From Nocardia inohanensis NBRC 100128 (GTDB lineage: Bacteria; Actinomycetota; Actinomycetes; Mycobacteriales; Mycobacteriaceae): 64,000 bases of DNA. The stretch spans positions 1 through 64,000 of the forward strand of contig NZ_BDBK01000016.1 in the NCBI RefSeq assembly GCF_001612945.1, in the 5' to 3' direction. Shown piece after piece: positions 31,560 through 39,903 of the stretch (its first letter is position 1; each line of letters opens with the position of its first letter). A program made the position numbers and the translations under genes. Below the pieces are notes generated by a model. That model saw only the letters and a list, made by a program, of their open reading frames with translations, was not told the DNA's origin and did not search any database.

Positions 31560-32828
31560 ATGACTGCTTCACCAGCCGCCGAACTGGACAACGTCCGCGA
31601 GACGGTGCACGAGGCGGCGCGCCGGGCCCGGGTGGCGTCGCGCACGCTCGCCCAGCTCACCACCGCGCAGAAGGATCAGGCGCTGCACGCCGCCGCCGAC
31701 GCGCTGCTCGGGGCCAAGGACGCGCTGCTCGCCGCCAATGCCGAGGACATCTTGATCGCCAGCTCGGGCGGGACCGCCGACGCGCAATTGGATCGGCTGC
31801 GGCTGACCGAATCGCGCATCGAGGGGATCGCCTCGGGGCTGCGGCAGGTGGCCGGGCTGCCGGATCCGGTGGGCGATGTGGTGCGCGGCAAGACGCTGCC
31901 GAACGGCCTCGAGATCCGCCAGGTGCGGGTGCCGCTGGGCGTGGTCGGCATGGTGTACGAGGCGCGGCCGAACGTCACCGTGGATGCCTTCGGGCTGGCG
32001 CTCAAGTCGGGTAACGCGGCGCTGCTGCGCGGGTCGTCCTCGGCGGCGCACTCCAATGCGGCGCTGGTCGAGGTGCTGCGGGAAGCTCTTGCGGCGCAGG
32101 ATATCCCGGCCGACGCGGTGCAGTTGCTGCCCGCCGAGGATCGCTCCAGCGTCACCCATCTGATCCAGGCGCGCGGGCTCGTGGACGTGGTGATTCCGCG
32201 CGGCGGGGCCGGGCTGATCAATGCCGTGGTGCGCGATGCGACGGTGCCGACCATCGAGACCGGGACCGGCAACTGCCACGTGTACGTGCACAGCGCCGCC
32301 GACCTGGACATGGCGGAATCGATTCTGCTGAACGCCAAGACGCGGCGGCCGAGCGTGTGCAATACCGCCGAGACCGTGCTGATCGATGCCGCCGTCGCGG
32401 ATGTCGCGGTGCCGCGCCTGATCAAGGCCCTGGAGGGCGCGTCGGTCACCATCCACGGCGATCTGCCGGGTCTGGTGCCCGCCACCGAGACCGATTGGGC
32501 CGACGAATATCTGTCTCTCGACATCGCGTTGAAGGTCGTCGATGATCTGGATGCGGCCGTCGAGCACATCAATCACTGGGGCACCGGGCACACCGAGGCC
32601 ATCGTGACGGGTGATCTGAAGGCCGCCCGGGAATTCACCAATCGGGTGGATGCCGCCGCGGTCATGGTCAACGCCTCCACCGCGTTCACCGACGGTGAGC
32701 AGTTCGGCTTCGGCGCGGAGATCGGCATCTCCACCCAGAAGCTGCACGCGCGCGGGCCCATGGGCCTGCCGGAACTGACCTCCACCAAGTGGATCGTGTG
32801 GGGCGACGGGCAGATCCGTCCGGTGTAA
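31560..32828 (+). CDS. proA: Gamma-glutamyl phosphate reductase ProA
   Basis: The 422-residue enzyme is a standard ProA. NADPH reduction of gamma-glutamyl phosphate to the semialdehyde is the second step of proline synthesis. Visible family segments are VPLGVVGMVYEARPNVTVDAFGLALKSGNAALLRGSSSA near residue 120, a VIPRGGAGLINAV loop near 215, and the catalytic cysteine in NAKTRRPSVCNTAETVL near 265. The C-terminal ends with the GPMGLPELTSTKWIVWGDGQIR tail. The start carries a leaderless-type -10. The MoxR/VWA genes that follow 64 bases later are functionally unrelated. A G/C-run hairpin (GGGGG/CCCCC) near 32857-32875 may separate them. Confidence 0.95.
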   Translation: MTASPAAELDNVRETVHEAARRARVASRTLAQLTTAQKDQALHAAADALLGAKDALLAANAEDILIASSGGTADAQLDRLRLTESRIEGIASGLRQVAGLPDPVGDVVRGKTLPNGLEIRQVRVPLGVVGMVYEARPNVTVDAFGLALKSGNAALLRGSSSAAHSNAALVEVLREALAAQDIPADAVQLLPAEDRSSVTHLIQARGLVDVVIPRGGAGLINAVVRDATVPTIETGTGNCHVYVHSAADLDMAESILLNAKTRRPSVCNTAETVLIDAAVADVAVPRLIKALEGASVTIHGDLPGLVPATETDWADEYLSLDIALKVVDDLDAAVEHINHWGTGHTEAIVTGDLKAAREFTNRVDAAAVMVNASTAFTDGEQFGFGAEIGISTQKLHARGPMGLPELTSTKWIVWGDGQIRPV

Positions 32829-32892
32829 ACCGGCCGGGACCAGTAAAGATGGGGTCTCGGGGGCCGACAACCCCCGAACCCCCGAAGAAGGG

Positions 32893-33786
32893 ATGCAGGT
32901 CGTGGCTCCTAGCTCCGCACCTATTCAGGAGCCGATCTTCTCGTCGGTCGACGACGTGATCGAGCGTCTCGCCGGAACCGGCTACCTGGCCGACAAGGCC
33001 ACCGCCACTTCGGTATTCCTCGCCGATCGGCTGGGCAAGCCGCTGCTCATCGAGGGGCCGGCGGGCGTCGGGAAGACCGAACTGTCCAAGGCCGTCGCGC
33101 AGGTGGCGGGCGCGGAACTGGTGCGCTTGCAGTGCTACGAGGGCGTCGACGAGGCGCGGGCGCTGTACGAGTGGAATCACGCCAAGCAGATCCTGCGCAT
33201 CCAGGCGTCCTCGGAGAACGATTGGGCCGAAACCAAAGCCGACGTCTTCACCGAGGAGTTCCTGCTCGAGCGCCCGCTGTTGACCGCCATCCGGCGCACC
33301 GAGCCGACCGTGCTGCTCATCGACGAGACCGACAAGGCCGACGTCGAGATCGAGGGCCTGCTGCTCGAGGTGTTGAGCGACTTCTCGGTCACCGTGCCGG
33401 AATTGGGCACCATCGAGGCCACGCGCAAGCCCTTCGTGGTGCTCACCTCCAATGCCACCCGCGAGCTGTCGGAGGCGTTGAAACGGCGCTGCCTCTACCT
33501 GCACATCGACTTCCCGGACGAGGAACTCGAGCGCCGCATCCTGGCCAGCCGGGTGCCCGAGCTCAAGCCGGCGGTGGCGGCGCAGCTGGTGCGGATCGTG
33601 CACGTGCTGCGCGGTATGCAGCTCAAGAAACTGCCGTCGGTGGCGGAATCCATCGACTGGGCGCGCACGCTCTTGGCTTTGGGCGCAAAGGATCTCGACG
33701 ACAAGACGGTGAAGGCGACGCTCGGGGTGGTGCTCAAGCATCAGGCCGATCATGTGCGCGCGCTCTCCGAGCTGAAGCTGGCCTGA
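32893..33786 (+). CDS. MoxR-type AAA ATPase
   Basis: The 297-residue protein is a MoxR-family AAA+ ATPase. Walker A is GPAGVGKTELSK near residue 56, Walker B is TVLLIDETDKAD near 140, and the sensor-1 region is FVVLTSNATRELSEALKRRC near 180. MoxR ATPases act as chaperone-like remodellers together with VWA-domain proteins encoded next to them. Here the VWA protein gene begins 4 bases after this stop. Together they could mature a metalloenzyme, in the manner of the CoxD/CoxE pair, but no such enzyme is encoded in the window. The target is unknown. Confidence 0.88.
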   Translation: MQVVAPSSAPIQEPIFSSVDDVIERLAGTGYLADKATATSVFLADRLGKPLLIEGPAGVGKTELSKAVAQVAGAELVRLQCYEGVDEARALYEWNHAKQILRIQASSENDWAETKADVFTEEFLLERPLLTAIRRTEPTVLLIDETDKADVEIEGLLLEVLSDFSVTVPELGTIEATRKPFVVLTSNATRELSEALKRRCLYLHIDFPDEELERRILASRVPELKPAVAAQLVRIVHVLRGMQLKKLPSVAESIDWARTLLALGAKDLDDKTVKATLGVVLKHQADHVRALSELKLA

Positions 33787-33790
33787 CGCC

Positions 33791-35323
33791 ATGAGCGGCG
33801 GACCGAATATTCCGCGCGGCGGCTCCGACGGGGCACGCGGATCGCGCGGGCTGGTCTCGGCGGCCGTGCGGGCGGTGACCGGCGGCGGCAGCCCCGCACG
33901 ACCCGGTATGCCCGCCCCGCAGAGTCCGACGGCCGAGCACGGGATCTCCGGGCATCTGGTCGGGTTCGTGGAAGCCCTGCGCAGCCGGGGTATTTCGGTC
34001 GGCCCGTCCGAAACCGTGGACGCCGCACAGGTGCTCACGGTCCTGGACCTGATGGACCGCGAAGCCGTACGCGAAGGGCTGGCCTGCTCGCTGCTGCGCC
34101 GCACCACCCAGCGCAAGACCTTCGACGGGCTGTTCGATCTTTGGTTCCCCGCCGCGCTCGGGGAACGGGTGAGCGCCGACGAGGTCGAGTTGCCGCGCCG
34201 CGCGGACGGCACCGTCGACATCCTCGAACTGCGAAAGATGCTGGCCGACTTGCTCGCCCAGGATCCCTCCGGTGAACAGGCCCAGCAGTTGCAGGACCTG
34301 GCCGCGCAGATCGTCGAACAGATGGGGCAGTACCAGTCCGGCAGCGGACCGTCCTTCTCGGCGTATCAGGCCATGAAGGACCTCCAACCCGAACTGCTGG
34401 TCAGCAAGCTGCTCGCCGGTCTCGCGCAGGGCATGGACAACTCCGACTTCGATACCGAGGTCGCCAGACGCGCTGCCCGGCAACGTATTCAAGCCTTCCG
34501 CGGCACGGTCGAAGCCGAAACCCGCCGCCGTGTCGCCGAGCGCATCGGCCGCGAACGCGTCGCCACCTACGGCGTCGCCCGGCAAGCCGAAGACGCCGAC
34601 TTCCTGCGCATCTCCCAGGGCGAACTCGACGAACTCCGCCGCAGCAGTCAGCGCCTGGCCCGAATCCTGGCCTCCCGCTTGGCCGCTCGCCGCCGCCGCT
34701 CCCGCCGCGGCGAGATCGATCTGCGCAAAACCATGCGCAAATCCATGTCCACCGGCGGCGTCCCCGTCCACCTGGTCACCCGCAAGCCGCGCCCCGGCCG
34801 CCCCGATCTCGTCCTGCTGTGCGATATCTCGGGTTCGGTTGCCGGCTTCTCCAGCTTCACCATGCTGCTGGTCAATGCCCTGCGCGAACAGTTCTCCCGG
34901 GTCCGCATCTTCGCCTTCGTCGACCAGACCGACGAGGTGACCCCCATCTTCGATTCGGTCACCCCCCTCGATCAGATCACCCGCCGCATCTTCACCGAAA
35001 CCGAAGTCGTAGGCATAGAAGGCCATTCCGACTACGGCTCGGCCCTGGAAGGCTTCGCCGAGAACTTCCCCGACGCCGTCACCAGCCGCACCTCCCTGCT
35101 CATCCTCGGCGACGCCCGCACCAACTACCGCGACCCGGCACTCGAGACGTTGCAACGCCTGGTGGAAACCGCCAAGCACGCCCACTGGCTCAACCCGGAA
35201 TCCGAAAAGATGTGGGGCACCGGCGATTCCGCCGCCAACCGCTACGCCGACATCATCGAGATGCACGAATGCCGCTCCGCCAAACAGCTGACGGCCGTGG
35301 TCGGCCGGCTGCTGCCGGTGTGA
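33791..35323 (+). CDS. VWA-domain CoxE-like protein
   Basis: The 510-residue protein ends in a von Willebrand A domain. The metal-binding DxSxS motif appears in LVLLCDISGSVAGFSSF near residue 345, and a later THR/Asp region (GHSDYGSALEGFAENFPDAV) fits the MIDAS. The N-terminal part is a helical region with RKTFDGLFDLWFP near 115, the pattern of CoxE-like proteins paired with MoxR ATPases. It is probably co-translated with the ATPase gene 4 bases upstream. Its client is not visible. It ends 6 bases before the stop of the convergent P450 gene. Confidence 0.87.
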   Translation: MSGGPNIPRGGSDGARGSRGLVSAAVRAVTGGGSPARPGMPAPQSPTAEHGISGHLVGFVEALRSRGISVGPSETVDAAQVLTVLDLMDREAVREGLACSLLRRTTQRKTFDGLFDLWFPAALGERVSADEVELPRRADGTVDILELRKMLADLLAQDPSGEQAQQLQDLAAQIVEQMGQYQSGSGPSFSAYQAMKDLQPELLVSKLLAGLAQGMDNSDFDTEVARRAARQRIQAFRGTVEAETRRRVAERIGRERVATYGVARQAEDADFLRISQGELDELRRSSQRLARILASRLAARRRRSRRGEIDLRKTMRKSMSTGGVPVHLVTRKPRPGRPDLVLLCDISGSVAGFSSFTMLLVNALREQFSRVRIFAFVDQTDEVTPIFDSVTPLDQITRRIFTETEVVGIEGHSDYGSALEGFAENFPDAVTSRTSLLILGDARTNYRDPALETLQRLVETAKHAHWLNPESEKMWGTGDSAANRYADIIEMHECRSAKQLTAVVGRLLPV

Positions 35324-35329
35324 TCGGCG

Positions 35330-36550
35330 CTACCGCGCGGTCCAGGTGACCGGGAGTTCGTGCACGCCATAGATATTCATATCGGTGCGCAGGCGGACCT
35401 GGTCGGCGGGGACCGCCAGTTCCAGGGTCGGGAAGCGGCGGAGCAGGCCGGCGAAACCGGCGCGCATTTCGATGCGGGCCAGCTGCTGGCCGAGGCACTG
35501 GTGTACGCCGTGCCCGAAGGCGACCAGGCCGCGGGCGCCGCGCTGGACATCCAGGGCGTCCGGGTCGGCGAAGCGGTGCGGGTCGCGGTTGGCGGCCGCC
35601 AGTGAGATGACCACGGTCGAGCCCTCGGGGATCAGTTCGCCGCCGACCTCGAGGTCTTCGGTGGCGTAGCGGTAGAAGATATCGGCGACCGACAGGAAGC
35701 GCAGGAGCTCCTCGACGGCGTCCGGGATCAGGTCCGGATCGGCGTGCAGGACGGCCAGCTGGTCCGGATGCTCGAGCAGGGCGAAAGTGCCCAGTGACAG
35801 CATGTTCGCGGTCGTCTCGTGGCCGGCGAGCAGCAGCAGGAAGGCGATGCCGGTCAGCTCCTCGATGCTGAGATCCGCGTCCTGGGCCAGGTCGGAGAGG
35901 ATGTCCTCGCTGGGCTCGGCGCGCTTGGCGATCACCAGACCGGCCAGGAAGGTGGTCATCGCACCGAAGGCCGCCATCTTCTCCTCCAGTTCCTGATCCT
36001 TGACCAGGAACTTGGCGGAGTTGACCTGGAAGGTCGCGCGGTCCGCGTAGGGGACGCCGAGCAGCTCACAGATCACCAGCGAGGGCACCGGCAGCGCGAA
36101 CTCCTCGACCAGATCGACCGGCGGGGTCAGGGCGGCCATCGCATCCAGCTGCTGTTCGGTGATGTCGATGATGTGCTGCTGCAACTCCTTCATGCGCTTG
36201 ACCGTGAACGCGCCGGTCAGTTTGCGGCGCAGGCGGGTGTGGTCCGGCGGATCCATCGCGACGAACAGGCCGGGGATCTGCGGCGACGGCTCGGTCGCGG
36301 CGGGCATGCCGGGCGTCTCGTACGGCACGTGCACGATGCCGATGTCCTGGCGGGAGCTGAACCGGGTGTCGGACAGCACCTGGCGGGCCGCGTCGTAGCC
36401 GGTGACCAGCCAGCCCTCGTGACCATCGGGGAAGATCAGGGGGCTGACCGGGCGTGCCGCGCGCAGCTCGGTGATCTCGCGCGGCGGATCGAACGGGCCG
36501 GCATCGCGGTGCATGGGCAGGCCGTGCGGGACGGGAACGGTGGTGCTCAT
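35330..36550 (-). CDS. Cytochrome P450 monooxygenase
   Basis: The 406-residue P450 has the usual soluble bacterial layout. The I-helix is LLLLAGHETTANML near residue 247, the K-helix E-x2-R is in VEELLRFLS near 286, and the heme loop FGHGVHQCLGQQLARIE near 355 carries the proximal cysteine. The start at 36550 is followed by a typical VPVPHGLPMHRDAGPFDPP leader; the frame continues upstream into the ferredoxin gene but that part is not P450-like. It resembles CYP105/CYP107-type enzymes that hydroxylate secondary metabolites and xenobiotics. The ferredoxin gene 38 bases upstream, same strand, is the probable electron donor. The substrate is unknown. Confidence 0.9.
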   Translation of the reverse strand: MSTTVPVPHGLPMHRDAGPFDPPREITELRAARPVSPLIFPDGHEGWLVTGYDAARQVLSDTRFSSRQDIGIVHVPYETPGMPAATEPSPQIPGLFVAMDPPDHTRLRRKLTGAFTVKRMKELQQHIIDITEQQLDAMAALTPPVDLVEEFALPVPSLVICELLGVPYADRATFQVNSAKFLVKDQELEEKMAAFGAMTTFLAGLVIAKRAEPSEDILSDLAQDADLSIEELTGIAFLLLLAGHETTANMLSLGTFALLEHPDQLAVLHADPDLIPDAVEELLRFLSVADIFYRYATEDLEVGGELIPEGSTVVISLAAANRDPHRFADPDALDVQRGARGLVAFGHGVHQCLGQQLARIEMRAGFAGLLRRFPTLELAVPADQVRLRTDMNIYGVHELPVTWTAR

Positions 36551-36587
36551 CGAATTGCCTTTCGGGGCTGAGGCTTTGGCAGACGGG

Positions 36588-36788
36588 TCAGGCGAAGGAG
36601 ATCGCGCCGGAAGGGCAGGCCGACACGGCCTCCCGGACCAGCGCCTCCTGATCGGAGCCGGGTGTGGCGCGCAGCAGCAGTACGCGGCCGTCCTCGTCGT
36701 CCTGATCGAAAACATCGGGGGCGGTCCAGACACACATGCCGGCGCCGATGCAGCGGTCCCGGTCGACTGCGATTGCGGTGCGGTTCAT
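36588..36788 (-). CDS. 3Fe-4S-type ferredoxin for the P450
   Basis: This 66-residue ferredoxin has the motif CIGAGMC near residue 13, followed by ACPSGAI near the end. Here a C-x5-C pair and C-P complete the 3Fe-4S site characteristic of P450-partner ferredoxins. It would relay electrons from a ferredoxin reductase, not encoded here, to the P450 encoded 38 bases downstream. The ATG at 36788 gives the standard length; an ATG 51 bases upstream would add an unrelated leader over an inverted repeat. Confidence 0.87.
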   Translation of the reverse strand: MNRTAIAVDRDRCIGAGMCVWTAPDVFDQDDEDGRVLLLRATPGSDQEALVREAVSACPSGAISFA

Positions 36789-36810
36789 GGGAATACCATC
36801 GCGAGGTCGG

Positions 36811-36871
36811 CTGATACGGACCTGACACCGGCCTGACACGGGTATCAGCGCCCTGTTCGCCCTGATCAGGG
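36811..36871. promoter_or_regulatory. Inverted repeats in the ferredoxin/YjbR divergent promoter
   Basis: CTGATAC (36811-36817) mirrors GTATCAG (36842-36848), flanking two direct CCTGACAC copies. The perfect palindrome CCCTGATCAGGG lies at 36860-36871. They are probable regulator sites; the regulator is not encoded nearby. Confidence 0.5.
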
Positions 36872-36892
36872 TGCTCGAGGTAGGAAGGAACC

Positions 36893-37231
36893 ATGGACGA
36901 GCTACTGGCCTACTGCCTCGCCAAGCCCGGCGCGTGGCAGGACGAACCGTGGGAAGGCGATGTGGTCGCCAAGGTCGGCGACAAGATCTTCGCGTTCCTC
37001 GGCAGCACCGGGGAGTCCATCGGCCTCAAATGCGGGCGGAACCGCGAAGAGGCCGACGAGCTGGTGCGCGTGTACCCCGAGGACGTCTCCGCCTCCGCCT
37101 ACATCGGACGCTACGGCTGGAACAGCATCCGGCGCGGAGGCAAGGTGCCCGAGGACGAACTGCGCGAGCTCATCGACCTCTCCTACGATGCGATCGTCAG
37201 CAAACTCCCGAAATCCAAACGGCCGTCCTGA
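36893..37231 (+). CDS. MmcQ/YjbR-family protein
   Basis: The 112-residue protein is a typical MmcQ/YjbR member. It has the N-terminal CLAKPGAWQDEPWEGDVVAKVGDKIFAFLG, the central LKCGRNREEADELVRVYPEDVSASAYIGRYGWNSIRRGG, and a terminal helix ELIDLSYDAIVSKLP. The fold resembles bacterial DNA-binding or CyaY-like proteins, and the function is unknown. AGGAAGGAACC precedes the ATG. It diverges from the P450 ferredoxin gene across a promoter with palindromes, and its stop is 4 bases from the end of the convergent lipoprotein gene. Confidence 0.85.
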   Translation: MDELLAYCLAKPGAWQDEPWEGDVVAKVGDKIFAFLGSTGESIGLKCGRNREEADELVRVYPEDVSASAYIGRYGWNSIRRGGKVPEDELRELIDLSYDAIVSKLPKSKRPS

Positions 37232-37234
37232 GAT

Positions 37235-38866
37235 TCACTCTTCCGGGCCGAGCTCCACCACGGTGCCCGGATGCGCCAGCGAGGCGACGGTGATACGCCC
37301 GCCCTCGGCCTGATCGATGAGCTGCCCCTGCCATGCCACCAGGCAGGAGGCGGCCTCGCTGTTGTAGACACTGTTCAGAATCGGCGCGAGCTGCCTGGCG
37401 AACTCCCCTTCGGCCGCGATCAGCTGAGCGCGATACGGGCCGTAATACGGGAGGATCGCCTCCAGGACAACGGCTTCCACCGCCTGCACCCGGGCGATGA
37501 TCGGATCGATCCAGGGCTGGTTCCGCGCGATCACCGGCGAGATCTCGGCCAGCAGCGGCCCGGCCAATTGCAGGATCGGCTGATAGACCGAGCCGAGCGC
37601 GAACGCCTCCGAGGAGAACGGACCCGCCAGCGGAGCCAGGCCGATCAAAGAGGCCAGTCCGCCTTGCTGTTTCGGTGCGGGCCAACCCAGCGGGCAGGCG
37701 GGCTGGGTGTTCACGGGCGCCGTGGTGAACGGGTTACCCGAGGTCAGCGGTACAGAGGTCGCGGGTGCGGCGCCCGGTCCGATCGGGACCGACGCAGCCG
37801 GTCCCGACCCGTTGCCGATGGGGACCGACGCGGCCGGTCCGGTCCCGTTACCGATCGGCACCGAAGCGGCCGGGCCGCTTCCTCGACCGATCGGCACCGA
37901 CGCCGCCGGGGCCGCGCCTCCGCCGATCGGTACGGATGCCGAGGGCGCCGGGCCCTGGCCGATGGGGACCGAGGCGGCAGGCGCGGGACCCTGGCCGGGT
38001 GGAACAGCCGCGGAGGGAACACCATTCGCGGCCGGGGCGGTGGTGGTCGCCGGCTCGGCTCCGGCCTCGGGGGCCGCTGCCGCGGGCTCGTACACGCCCT
38101 CCAGATGCCAGACGCCGGTGAAACCGTTGAACGGGCCGCCGTTGATGAGGCTGGTCCATTGCAGGGTGAAGGCCCGGGTCCGCGGGTCGTAGGTGCCGGT
38201 GGCCGACGGCCCCTGCGCGGCATCGGCGGCGGGGCGGTCGAACCAGCGCTGGGATACCCAATCCCAGACGCGTTGCACCTGTTCGGCTCCCGCGATCTGC
38301 GCGCCCTGCTTCTCGGGCGGTTTCGGTGCGCCCTGGTTGAACTCCTGATCGTTCCAGGACGCGGCCCAAGCCGACAGGTCGGCGGTGAGCTTGCCGTGAT
38401 CGTTCACCACCGTCGGCGGCGGCACGGAACGCCGCGTCTGCGGATCGACGGGATTGGTGGAGACCCCGAACTCGACGGCGAAGAACTTGGTCGGTTTGGT
38501 GACCGACGCCGCGAGCGAATTGCCCTGGGTGAAGCCGGGTTCCGGTTCGCTCTGATACCCGCCGACCCGCAGCCCGCCCGCCGTACCCGGCTCCAGGAGC
38601 GTGGTCGAACCGCCCTGCGCCGGGGAGTCGCCATTGGGCATGTACGGGCCGTTCTCCGGCGTGCCACCCGGCTGCACCATACGGAACCAGGTGCCGGACA
38701 CGGCATCTCCGTGCACCGCACCCGGAGTCAGCCGCAACAGGCCCACCAATTGCTCCGGGGCGCTGCCGGTTTCACCGGATTCGGCATCGCCGCAGCCCGA
38801 TGCGAGGACCGCCGTGGCCGTCAGTGTCGCCGCAAGGGCGAGGGTGGTCGATCTGATCAGTTTCAT
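37235..38866 (-). CDS. Secreted lipoprotein with 12-residue tandem repeats
   Basis: This is a 543-residue lipoprotein. Its signal peptide ends in the lipobox VLASGC (Cys25). Residues about 40-260 form a domain also found in the secreted protein encoded at 39.9-40.6 kb. Shared segments include SGTWFRMVQP/TGSFFRMILP, the VGGYQSEP/SGGYQPQP motif, NPVDPQT/NPTDPQT, FNQGAPKP, and GGPFNGFTGVWHLEG/GGPFNNFTGRWHLAG. Residues about 285-376 are tandem 12-residue repeats of the form AASVPIGxGxxP. A helical C-terminal region of about 150 residues follows. It is the last gene of a three-gene operon. No known family is recognised; a cell-envelope role is likely from the lipoprotein signal. Confidence 0.75.
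   Translation of the reverse strand: MKLIRSTTLALAATLTATAVLASGCGDAESGETGSAPEQLVGLLRLTPGAVHGDAVSGTWFRMVQPGGTPENGPYMPNGDSPAQGGSTTLLEPGTAGGLRVGGYQSEPEPGFTQGNSLAASVTKPTKFFAVEFGVSTNPVDPQTRRSVPPPTVVNDHGKLTADLSAWAASWNDQEFNQGAPKPPEKQGAQIAGAEQVQRVWDWVSQRWFDRPAADAAQGPSATGTYDPRTRAFTLQWTSLINGGPFNGFTGVWHLEGVYEPAAAAPEAGAEPATTTAPAANGVPSAAVPPGQGPAPAASVPIGQGPAPSASVPIGGGAAPAASVPIGRGSGPAASVPIGNGTGPAASVPIGNGSGPAASVPIGPGAAPATSVPLTSGNPFTTAPVNTQPACPLGWPAPKQQGGLASLIGLAPLAGPFSSEAFALGSVYQPILQLAGPLLAEISPVIARNQPWIDPIIARVQAVEAVVLEAILPYYGPYRAQLIAAEGEFARQLAPILNSVYNSEAASCLVAWQGQLIDQAEGGRITVASLAHPGTVVELGPEE
37739..38014 (-). repeat. In-gene 36-base tandem repeats
   Basis: About seven to eight consecutive 36-base units inside the lipoprotein gene encode AASVPIGxGxxP. 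The copies differ at a few positions, so unit number could vary between strains. Confidence 0.8.
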
Positions 38867-39903
38867 GAGGGCTCTCCGGCCACGGATTCGGCGGTACGGG
38901 AAGAACTTCGGCCGGGTCGCAGCCCGGCGGCGGCGATCGCGAGGCTCAGCACACCGGGGATCACGAATCCCCAGCCGAGTCCGCGGAAGGCGGTGAAGCC
39001 GAGCGGGGTGGTCGAATCGTTCAGCGCCACCACCGCATCGAAATTGCCGACATTGTCGTTCATCACGCCGACCAGGCCCGCGAAGCGTGCGGTCATGGGC
39101 TGCCAGCGGGATTCCAGTGCGGTGACTCCGGCGAGGTCGGCGTCCGGGTGCGCCGCCCGCACCGCGCCCACGTAGCGGCTGTTCAGCTCGCCGTCGGCGG
39201 CCACGAGGGTGACGAAATAGCTTTGCACCACGCGCACTCGGTCATGGGTGAGGATGGGCGAGAAACCGTCCAGCAGTGGTTGCGCGGCGGGCGCGGCCTG
39301 GAACAGCCCGCCCGTCGACGGCACCACGAGCAGCCCGGCGCCGGCCAGCGCCGCCACCACGTACCAGGCGATGCCGCGCTTCCCGTGCGCCGCACCGCGC
39401 AGCCCCAGCCCGCCCGCGACGAGCAACGCCAGCCCGGGCAGCGTGAGCAGCCACGGCAGGGCTCCGAAAGACGTGGTGTCCGAGAGCTTCCGGTAGTTGT
39501 CGCGATTGCCGTCGATGGCGGTCAGCATCCCGGAGATATCGGTCTGGATGCCCGGATACTCCCGTACGAACCGATCCACCCGCTCGAAGCTCCCCGGCTG
39601 CTGCCCGTTCGCTTGCAAGGCAAGCACATTCGCTCGCGCCGCCTCGAGCACGCGCAGATCATCGCGATAGCCGTCGATGCGCTGCTGCGTCACATACGGC
39701 TGAAAAGCATCGATCATGGCCTCGCCCCGGACCGCTCGCGGGAACATCCCGCTCACGATCGGCGCCGTCACGAGCAACAGCCCGAGCACGATCAGCGCCG
39801 CGAACGGCCAGCGCCGCACTCGCCGAACCGGCAGCTCGACCTGCTCGATACTCGAGACGAATTCGCGGTAGGCGGGCAGCCCCGACACCGGCGCGCTCGT
39901 CAT
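38863..39903 (-). CDS. Membrane protein of the three-gene envelope operon
   Basis: The 346-residue protein has a short cytoplasmic leader, then a membrane segment WPFAALIVLGLLLVTAPIVSGMF near residue 35. An extracytoplasmic region of about 85 residues (AMIDAFQPYVTQQRIDGYRDDLRVLEAARANVLAL) follows. Further segments occur near residue 150, 175 and a final one near 315 (LGWGFVIPGVLSLAIAAAGL). No enzyme signature is visible. It overlaps the upstream secreted-protein gene and the downstream lipoprotein gene by four bases each (ATGA type), so the three proteins are made together. Its partners share a domain, so it may anchor or export that pair. Confidence 0.75.
   Translation of the reverse strand: MTSAPVSGLPAYREFVSSIEQVELPVRRVRRWPFAALIVLGLLLVTAPIVSGMFPRAVRGEAMIDAFQPYVTQQRIDGYRDDLRVLEAARANVLALQANGQQPGSFERVDRFVREYPGIQTDISGMLTAIDGNRDNYRKLSDTTSFGALPWLLTLPGLALLVAGGLGLRGAAHGKRGIAWYVVAALAGAGLLVVPSTGGLFQAAPAAQPLLDGFSPILTHDRVRVVQSYFVTLVAADGELNSRYVGAVRAAHPDADLAGVTALESRWQPMTARFAGLVGVMNDNVGNFDAVVALNDSTTPLGFTAFRGLGWGFVIPGVLSLAIAAAGLRPGRSSSRTAESVAGEPS

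Noticed and set aside
36588..36839. Longer ferredoxin starting at 36839
   Set aside because: The extra 17 residues cover an inverted repeat and are not ferredoxin-like; the ATG at 36788 gives normal length.
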